Origin: Candidatus Gastranaerophilales bacterium
GTDB lineage: Bacteria; Cyanobacteriota; Vampirovibrionia; Gastranaerophilales; Gastranaerophilaceae
Assembly (NCBI GenBank): GCA_947589525.1
Contig: CANQAW010000117.1
Location: 1 to 5,634 of the forward strand
Length of the DNA: 5,634 nucleotides
Reading direction: 5' to 3'
The notes below the pieces were generated by a model that saw only the letters and a list, made by a program, of their open reading frames with translations, was not told the DNA's origin and made no database searches. A program made the translations under genes and the position numbers. Shown here in pieces: positions 1 through 4,269 of the stretch (its first letter is position 1; every line of letters begins with the position of its first letter).

Positions 1-201
1 GCTATAGACGGCTTGATGAAAGAAGTTGAACTTCCTAACTCTATTCGTGACTTTGGCGTCAGTGAAGAAGACTTCTATGCAAACTTAGACAAAATGGTTG
101 AGCTTGCATTTGACGACCAATGTACAGGCGCTAATCCCGTTTATCCCATAATGGAAGATATGAAACAACTTTACATTAACGCATTTAACGGGGTTGTATA
201 A
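1..201 (+). CDS. adhE: Bifunctional aldehyde/alcohol dehydrogenase AdhE, C-terminal end (5' truncated by window)
   Basis: The open frame runs from base 1 to the TAA at 199-201, so only the last 66 residues are present; the start lies upstream of the window. The segment AFDDQCTGANPVYPIMEDMK matches the conserved C-terminus of AdhE, where the iron-dependent alcohol dehydrogenase domain ends with a DDQCTGANPRYPLI-like block. AdhE converts acetyl-CoA to acetaldehyde and then ethanol, oxidising two NADH, and forms cytoplasmic spirosomes. A stand-alone iron-containing alcohol dehydrogenase cannot be fully excluded because the aldehyde dehydrogenase half is outside the window, but this terminal motif is typical of the fused enzyme. 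A strong terminator follows 9 nt downstream. The next gene encodes Rex, a known repressor of adhE in many fermenters, which supports the call. Confidence 0.85.
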   Translation, partial: AIDGLMKEVELPNSIRDFGVSEEDFYANLDKMVELAFDDQCTGANPVYPIMEDMKQLYINAFNGVV

Positions 202-210
202 ATTAATTCA

Positions 211-233
211 AAGGGGCTTTAAGCCCCTTTTTT
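211..233 (+). terminator. Intrinsic terminator after adhE
   Basis: The stem AAGGGGC (211-217) pairs perfectly with GCCCCTT (223-229) around a TTTAA loop. The T-run spans 228-233. The stem can zip further in DNA, since AAGGGGCTT and AAGCCCCTT are full complements. It sits 9 nt after the adhE stop and ends 6 nt before the rex start codon, so it should separate the two transcription units or limit read-through into rex. Confidence 0.92.
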
Positions 234-239
234 AACATT

Positions 240-863
240 ATGAAAACAACACTTTCACAAAGAACAATCAACAGGTTGACGCAATATTATACAATATTGC
301 GTGAATTTTCAAAAAAGAACATCGATAACGTAACATCTGCCGTAATATCATCAATGCTTGAAATTGATGAAACGCAAGTGCGCAAAGATTTAAAAAACAT
401 AAACTGCAAAGGTAAATGTAAAGTCGGTTATGATGTTAAGAATTTAAAAAATGTAATTGAGGATGTGCTTGATTACAAAGTTGTTAAAAAAGCTTTCGTT
501 ATTGGGGCAGGTAATCTCGGAACGGCTCTTTCCGGATATTCAAAATTCTGTGAATTTGGTTTAGATATAGCGGCTTTGTTTGATATCGACAATGATAAAA
601 TCGGAAAAACAGTTAACAATAAAAAAATCTATAACTTAAATAAGCTAAAAGAAATTGCCAAAACGCAAAATATAAATATTGCAATACTCACGACTCCGAA
701 TAAAGTTGCGCAGGAAGTCTGCGATTATCTTGTTGAATGCGGAATTAAATACATCTGGAATTTTGCCCCAACCATACTTAACACGCCTCAAAATGTCAAA
801 GTTTGGAATGAAAACTTAATAGGCAGTTTCATACAGTTTTGCGCAATTTATGATATAAAATAA
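240..863 (+). CDS. rex: Redox-sensing transcriptional repressor Rex
   Basis: Rex represses fermentative and respiratory genes and leaves DNA when NADH/NAD+ rises. The 207 residues have the full Rex layout. An N-terminal winged helix lies at about residues 5-66, with recognition helix TQVRKDL at 45-51 and wing ending VGYDV at 62-66. A Rossmann domain follows, with NAD(H)-binding GAGNLG at 89-94 and Asp115 at the end of strand 2. The signature WNFAPTIL is at 173-180, and the C-terminal swapping helix is at about 190-204. Length is close to the usual 205-220. ATG 240 fits the family start; no other in-frame ATG occurs until residue 39 and an in-frame stop lies at 204-206. No Shine-Dalgarno sequence precedes it, only the adhE terminator. 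The wing carries Cys56 and Cys60, which I do not recall in standard Rex proteins. The neighbour adhE is a classic Rex target. Confidence 0.95.
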   Translation: MKTTLSQRTINRLTQYYTILREFSKKNIDNVTSAVISSMLEIDETQVRKDLKNINCKGKCKVGYDVKNLKNVIEDVLDYKVVKKAFVIGAGNLGTALSGYSKFCEFGLDIAALFDIDNDKIGKTVNNKKIYNLNKLKEIAKTQNINIAILTTPNKVAQEVCDYLVECGIKYIWNFAPTILNTPQNVKVWNENLIGSFIQFCAIYDIK

Positions 864-866
864 AAC

Positions 867-2561
867 TTATTTAGCATAAAACTGTGTAAAATTTTGATTT
901 TTGTTAATAGCTTTATTTAAAGAGTTATTAGATGATTTAGTTATTTTTTTATTGTTTTGTGCATTTTTTGATGCAAAGAATTTATAATCATCAGTTTCAT
1001 CCATAGCAAGCATTGAAGCTACTCTTGAAGCTTTCTTTTGTTGTTTTGTTATAAATATATTAAGCAAAAATGCGGGTGCAATTGTTAATGCGCTTTTTAA
1101 AACGTCATTTGACTTAATACTACCGCTCTGAGCTTTATTGGTCATAATAAACACCGGAAGCATCGATAATGCATATATGATATCTTGTATAACAGAGCCG
1201 ACAGCTTCCGTGCTTTCTGAAAATTGCTGAGATTTTTCATCAAGTTTGTTGAACATTGAAAAAGTATTTTGTTGCAGCTGCTGTGCTTGTTTTTGTTGCT
1301 GCGGAGTCAGTTTTATCTGTTCTCTTGCTTTAATATATTGAATATTTGAGCTGCCTTTTTCTTTTATATATTCGGTATATTCTGCATTATTTTTGTACAT
1401 TTCTTTTATAAATTGCAGGAAGTTTTGTTTTTTCTCTGGCATTAATTGAACGTCTATATTCTTTATTTTTTCATCATCAACATAAATCACGCTTTCGGGA
1501 TTATTTAACAACTCTTGTTTTATTTTATATCTTGCGACTCTTGAAGCTTGTTTTTGAACTTTGGTGTTATATACTGAAACAGCCAGCGTAGCAATTATAG
1601 GCACAACTATTGCAAATAGTTTTACATATCTGTTTTTTACATTTTTTAGTTTGCTGAAAAATGCGCTTAAAATACCTCCGCTTCCTAAAGTAAGCATATT
1701 TATCAAAGTAGTGGCAAGTTCCGTATTTTCAGCATAATCTTGAGATGCTATATCTAATTTATGAACTATATTTTGTATAATCTGCTTATCTTCCTTAGCT
1801 TGCGCAATTTCTTCATCGGTTAAATCAAGCTTTTTATTTTCCTCATATCGACGGTTAACAGAATTATTAAAATCTTTAATTCTGTTTTCTTCTTCAACAT
1901 TGGGTGAAAACAGGCCCTTAATTGATTTTACCGTATTACTTACGGAGTCGTTATGTATGTATTTTTTAACATCATTGGAATCAACTTTAATATTTTGCGC
2001 TATTTTTTGAACTTCATTTTCCTGTTCATCAGTCAAAACAGCAAATTGATTTGGATTAGACAGTACGTTTTCCATTGCGTCAAGTCTGCCAATTCTTGAG
2101 GCTTGCGCTTCTTTTTTTGCACTGAACACGTTTATAATTGCGCTAAGTACAACTATCGGAACTATAAAAATCAGAGCCGGTATAACCAACTTATTCAAAT
2201 TTTTTAAGTTATGATTTTCTGTGATTTCTTTTAAATATTTATTTGCGTTTTTGTTAAAACGAAGATACAATCCGCCAACAGCCGTTCCCAGAGTTGCAAT
2301 AAGGTTCATTAATGGAGCTTGTGCGGTTTGAATGGCAAGTTCCGTGTCTTCGGCTCTTGCTTGCGAATATTCATCCATTACGTCAATGCAATTTAGTATA
2401 TTTTTCGCTTTTTTAATATACTTTTTTTGCTCTTCTATGCTGACGGGGTTATTTTTCAGATACTGTTTTTTCTTTTGAGCATCTGTATCACGTTTGTTTT
2501 CCCAGTCCTTGTACTTGTCTTTGTTAGCTAAATATTCATTGAAATTTTCTTTGATAGTCAT
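867..2561 (-). CDS. Unrecognised membrane protein made of three diverged repeat modules
   Basis: I do not recognise this 564-aa family. Three copies of one module can be aligned by eye, at roughly residues 42-180, 249-365 and 419-533. Each has a polar helix with LD..SQ-like residues, then an acidic motif (EDTELA 71-76, ENTELA 278-283, ESTEAV 449-454), two hydrophobic segments, then a basic motif (QASRIGR 153-159, QASRVAR 338-344, KASRVAS 510-516). Copies 1 and 2 continue with SNP or NNP and a DE-containing tail. Likely membrane segments are 83-101 and 125-146, 283-302 and 313-332, 455-474 and 488-505, giving six in total. The linkers are Lys, Glu and Gln rich and probably helical. There is no signal peptide and no catalytic motif I can name. 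ATG 2561 lacks a Shine-Dalgarno sequence. The gene converges with rex, with 3 nt between the stop codons. Function unknown; a membrane-anchored structural or scaffolding role is only a guess. Confidence 0.85.
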   Translation of the reverse strand: MTIKENFNEYLANKDKYKDWENKRDTDAQKKKQYLKNNPVSIEEQKKYIKKAKNILNCIDVMDEYSQARAEDTELAIQTAQAPLMNLIATLGTAVGGLYLRFNKNANKYLKEITENHNLKNLNKLVIPALIFIVPIVVLSAIINVFSAKKEAQASRIGRLDAMENVLSNPNQFAVLTDEQENEVQKIAQNIKVDSNDVKKYIHNDSVSNTVKSIKGLFSPNVEEENRIKDFNNSVNRRYEENKKLDLTDEEIAQAKEDKQIIQNIVHKLDIASQDYAENTELATTLINMLTLGSGGILSAFFSKLKNVKNRYVKLFAIVVPIIATLAVSVYNTKVQKQASRVARYKIKQELLNNPESVIYVDDEKIKNIDVQLMPEKKQNFLQFIKEMYKNNAEYTEYIKEKGSSNIQYIKAREQIKLTPQQQKQAQQLQQNTFSMFNKLDEKSQQFSESTEAVGSVIQDIIYALSMLPVFIMTNKAQSGSIKSNDVLKSALTIAPAFLLNIFITKQQKKASRVASMLAMDETDDYKFFASKNAQNNKKITKSSNNSLNKAINKNQNFTQFYAK

Positions 2562-2597
2562 ATTAATATAAAAAATATCTATCTTCTCAAATTAACA

Positions 2598-2603
2598 TTA
2601 TAT
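2598..2603 (-). promoter_or_regulatory. Possible -10 element for the three-module membrane protein gene
   Basis: Read on the minus strand this is TATAAT, placed to start RNA near 2591 and give a leader of about 30 nt before ATG 2561. No convincing -35 hexamer lies 16-18 nt further upstream, so the call rests on the -10 alone in a very AT-rich region. Confidence 0.35.
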
Positions 2604-2632
2604 TAACTTATGTAAAGAATAATTATCCAAGC

Positions 2633-2660
2633 TTGCAAATAAGAATTTATTTTTTATAAT
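2633..2660 (+). promoter_or_regulatory. Sigma-70-type promoter pointing away from the membrane-protein gene
   Basis: TTGCAA (2633-2638) and a perfect TATAAT (2655-2660) are separated by 16 nt. The predicted RNA start is around 2666-2668. No annotated + strand gene follows, but a canonical + strand terminator ends at 2776, which makes this promoter meaningful as the start of a short RNA. Confidence 0.5.
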
Positions 2661-2673
2661 TATAAATGCCCCT

Positions 2674-2716
2674 AAAAAAGGAAAAACCGAGATTGAATTG
2701 ATTTCAAAATCGGTTT
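2674..2716 (-). terminator. Intrinsic terminator for the rhodanese gene (minus strand)
   Basis: Reading the minus strand, the stem AAACCGA to TCGGTTT (2716-2710 with 2690-2684), extended by an inner five-pair helix, is followed by a U-tract TTTTTCCTTTTTT (2686-2674). It lies about 60 nt past the rhodanese stop. Only three G-C pairs hold the outer stem, so its strength is moderate. Confidence 0.6.
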
Positions 2717-2747
2717 AAAACAAAATCTTGTATCGTTAGTAAATCTT

Positions 2748-2776
2748 AAAGCCTGAAGCAATTCGGGCTTTTTTTT
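2748..2776 (+). terminator. Strong + strand intrinsic terminator with GCAA loop
   Basis: AAGCCTGAA (2749-2757) pairs with TTCGGGCTT (2762-2770) across a GCAA tetraloop, with one T-G wobble. An unbroken T-run follows through 2776. The T-run overlaps the last codon of the minus-strand rhodanese gene. On the minus strand the same hairpin is followed only by TTTAAGATTT, so it is much better as a + strand terminator, although it may act in both directions. Confidence 0.8.
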
Positions 2777-3176
2777 ATCTGTCTGTTTCAGATGAGGTTT
2801 TAACGGTCTCGTTGCCCAGTTTTTTCCATATATAATAACCTCCCGATAGCACTTTAACCTGAAAACCTTTAGAGCTCAACAGGTGTGCCGTCTTACAAGC
2901 AAGAGAGCAATATTCGCTTTCGCAGTATATAACATTAACCTTGTCTTTTTCTATCATTTCCAAATGCTCTTCCAAGTTTGTATAAGGTACATGTATCGCA
3001 TAAGGAATATGACCGTCAATATAATCATCATATTCTCTTACATCTATAATATTAATGTCATTAACAAAATCTTTAATTGTTCTTTTTAATTCAAAAGGAC
3101 TTATCATAAAAGAAATTTTTTCCAGAAAAAAATCTTTTGCTTTTTTAGTATCGTCAGTAATAAATTTTATTTTCAT
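2775..3176 (-). CDS. Single-domain rhodanese-like sulfurtransferase
   Basis: This 133-residue protein is a compact rhodanese-like domain of the kind that carries a persulfide on its active-site cysteine. IIDVREYDDYIDGHIPYAIHV at residues 43-63 is the classic first half, with conserved Asp45, Arg47, Gly55 and His56. The active-site strand VIYC ends in Cys85, which opens the loop CESEYC (85-90) rather than the usual CxxGxRS. The second half, GFQVKVLSGGYYIW (104-117), is also standard. About 25 N-terminal residues precede the domain. Cys90 and Cys94 sit close to Cys85, so a disulfide or persulfide relay is possible. ATG 3176 is fixed by a Shine-Dalgarno AAAGGAG at 3183-3189, 6 nt upstream. The gene lies 76 nt downstream of the response regulator on the same strand. 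Its substrate cannot be deduced, and there is no signal peptide, so it is probably cytoplasmic. Confidence 0.88.
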   Translation of the reverse strand: MKIKFITDDTKKAKDFFLEKISFMISPFELKRTIKDFVNDINIIDVREYDDYIDGHIPYAIHVPYTNLEEHLEMIEKDKVNVIYCESEYCSLACKTAHLLSSKGFQVKVLSGGYYIWKKLGNETVKTSSETDR

Positions 3177-3182
3177 TTTTTA

Positions 3183-3189
3183 CTCCTTT
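3183..3189 (-). promoter_or_regulatory. Shine-Dalgarno for the rhodanese gene
   Basis: The minus-strand sequence AAAGGAG lies 6 nt before ATG 3176. It decides the start and shows that this genome does use SD-led initiation, in contrast to rex and the FAD gene. Confidence 0.8.
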
Positions 3190-3252
3190 AATATAACTAA
3201 ACGACAGGTATTTATAATATATTATGTTGATACGATATGTATTGATAACATT

Positions 3253-3939
3253 CTAAACAATACCTTCCTTTATCGCCTTTACGGCAGCTTGAGTTCTGTC
3301 ATCAACAACAAGCTTTTGAATAATGTTGCAAACGTGCGCTTTTGAAGTGTGCTCCGAGATATTAAGCTCTTGAGCAATCTGCTGATTTGATTTACCTTCA
3401 ACTACAAGCTTTAAAACTTCATATTCCCTTGCGGTCAGATTAGCGTGAGTATTTTTAAAATTTGAACGTGAAACCTGAGTATTTGGAACAACATTTGGAT
3501 TAAGTTCACGCAATATTTGCACAACTTTTTTATCAATCCACATTGCACCGTTTGCAACGGATTTTACAATCATATCAAGTAATTCCGAGTTTATATCCTT
3601 TAAAATATAACCGTATATACCCATTTTCATTGCTTTGTTAATAACATGCTCATTGCAGTGCGTAGTAAGAATTGCAAATTTTACGTTTGGTTTTTGCGAC
3701 ATTACCTTTTCAATTAAATCGAGTCCGTTAATGTCCCCAAGCTCTAAATCCAAAAGTACAACATCCGGATTTTGCGCCAGAATTTTAGAAACACCCTCCT
3801 TGCCGTTTTGCGCTTCGGCAATTACACAAATTTTATTAGAGTTTTCAAAAAGCGATTTAATACCGCATCGAAATAATTTATGGTCGTCTATTAACATCAG
3901 TCTGATTTTATCATTTGTATTGTTTATTGTATTTTGCAT
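3253..3939 (-). CDS. NarL/LuxR-family two-component response regulator
   Basis: The 228 residues form a receiver domain plus a LuxR-type HTH, a cytoplasmic DNA-binding regulator switched by phosphorylation. In the receiver (about 12-130) the acidic pocket is Asp18-Asp19, the phospho-acceptor is Asp64 in LLDLE, the switch threonine is Thr92 or Thr93, and the conserved lysine is Lys114 in LKD. After a linker at about 145-165, the HTH runs from LTAREYEVLKL (168-178) through GKSNQQIAQELNISEHTSKAH to the VDDRTQAAVKA end. SEHTSKAHVCNIIQKL resembles the cyanobacterial branch of NarL regulators. All catalytic residues are intact. ATG 3939 is preceded by AAGGAG at 3948-3953 with 8 nt spacing. No histidine kinase gene lies in the window, so its partner is unknown. 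The downstream rhodanese gene could be cotranscribed. Confidence 0.93.
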   Translation of the reverse strand: MQNTINNTNDKIRLMLIDDHKLFRCGIKSLFENSNKICVIAEAQNGKEGVSKILAQNPDVVLLDLELGDINGLDLIEKVMSQKPNVKFAILTTHCNEHVINKAMKMGIYGYILKDINSELLDMIVKSVANGAMWIDKKVVQILRELNPNVVPNTQVSRSNFKNTHANLTAREYEVLKLVVEGKSNQQIAQELNISEHTSKAHVCNIIQKLVVDDRTQAAVKAIKEGIV

Positions 3940-3947
3940 GTTCTCTA

Positions 3948-3953
3948 CTCCTT
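3948..3953 (-). promoter_or_regulatory. Shine-Dalgarno for the response regulator
   Basis: AAGGAG on the minus strand, 8 nt before ATG 3939, supports the chosen start. Confidence 0.8.
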
Positions 3954-3967
3954 AATTATAACTAATG

Positions 3968-3980
3968 TTAGCAGTGCTAA
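3968..3980 (-). promoter_or_regulatory. Perfect 13-bp palindrome, candidate operator of the response-regulator gene
   Basis: TTAGCA (3968-3973) and TGCTAA (3975-3980) are exact inverted repeats around one G. A minus-strand TATAAT lies at 3986-3981, which would place the RNA start near 3974, at the centre of the palindrome, as expected for a repressor or autoregulatory site. No good -35 was found, so promoter placement is tentative. Confidence 0.4.
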
Positions 3981-4104
3981 ATTATAATTTCATTGCAAAA
4001 TACGCTTTATAAAGAGTAATTATAAATTTTTTTTAAACTTGAAACTCAATTAAAATATGCCCGCTTGTATTATGATTTAATGCGCTTTAAATTAATTTTT
4101 TGTA

Positions 4105-4125
4105 ATTTTATACGTTGTATAAAAT
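4105..4125. repeat. 21-bp inverted repeat with 9-bp perfect arms
   Basis: ATTTTATAC (4105-4113) and GTATAAAAT (4117-4125) are exact complements around GTT. Being A/T-rich and without a following U-tract, it looks more like a protein-binding site or paired -10 elements than a terminator. It ends 2 bp before a second palindrome. Confidence 0.55.
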
Positions 4126-4126
4126 A

Positions 4127-4138
4127 AACAAGCTTGTT
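4127..4138. repeat. 12-bp perfect palindrome
   Basis: AACAAGCTTGTT reads the same on both strands. It follows the 21-bp inverted repeat directly and lies about 130 bp upstream of the FAD gene and about 190 bp upstream of the regulator gene. It could be an operator for either. Confidence 0.5.
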
Positions 4139-4234
4139 ACATAATATACATTATCACTACCATTCGTTTTATATTAATATTAGCTAAAAAACCTGTAGAA
4201 ACAGAAAAGCTAAAACATTTAAAATAAATTTAAT

Positions 4235-4263
4235 TTTGCATTTAAAATTATATACTTTATAAT
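4235..4263 (+). promoter_or_regulatory. Promoter giving a leaderless mRNA for the FAD oxidoreductase
   Basis: TTTGCA (4235-4240) and a perfect TATAAT (4258-4263) are 17 nt apart. The -10 ends 6 nt before ATG 4270, so the expected RNA start falls on the A of the start codon. No Shine-Dalgarno is present between them, which agrees with leaderless translation. Confidence 0.6.
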
Positions 4264-4269
4264 TAAGTT

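Larger units (their letters stand above)
2667..2776 (+). ncRNA. Candidate small RNA of about 110 nt
   Basis: A consensus-like promoter (2633-2660), an internal hairpin and a canonical intrinsic terminator define a short + strand unit in which no substantial protein is encoded. Hairpin 1 pairs AAACCGA (2684-2690) with TCGGTTT (2710-2716). After a 2x2 internal loop, TTGAA (2693-2697) pairs with TTCAA (2703-2707) around a five-base loop. A single-stranded A/U-rich linker follows, then the terminator hairpin at 2749-2770. I cannot match it to a named RNA family. An ATG at 2666 opens an 11-residue frame ending at 2701, so a tiny leaderless peptide is an alternative product. Much of the same DNA also serves as the minus-strand terminator for the rhodanese gene, so it could simply be a terminator region. 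Confidence 0.4.
3940..4269. other. 330-bp AT-rich divergent intergenic region
   Basis: It contains no convincing gene on either strand. It holds the upstream signals of the response regulator (minus) and the FAD oxidoreductase (plus), three palindromes at 3968-3980, 4105-4125 and 4127-4138, and a weak nested inverted repeat at 4180-4213 (TTAGCT with AGCTAA, inside it CTGT with ACAG). The length and the palindromes suggest a regulated divergent promoter region rather than a lost gene. Confidence 0.6.

Noticed and set aside
197..202. TATAAA at the adhE stop as a rex promoter -10
   Set aside because: The only -35-like hexamer, TTTACA at 170-175, is 21 nt away, and the RNA would still carry the terminator.
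2883..3089. 68-codon + strand open frame
   Set aside because: It is antisense to the rhodanese gene, with no ribosome binding site and low-complexity Ile/Tyr/Asn-rich translation.
3055..3345. 96-codon + strand open frame
   Set aside because: It overlaps the ends of two real minus-strand genes, and its Phe/Ile/Asn-rich translation matches no family.
3635..3955. 106-codon + strand open frame
   Set aside because: It is a shadow of the receiver domain of the response regulator, whose conserved residues leave no doubt about the true frame.
4180..4213. Nested inverted repeat upstream of the FAD gene, considered as a riboswitch or minus-strand terminator
   Set aside because: The arms are only 6 and 4 bp and A/T-rich; with the likely leaderless start at 4270 it would not be in the FAD mRNA.
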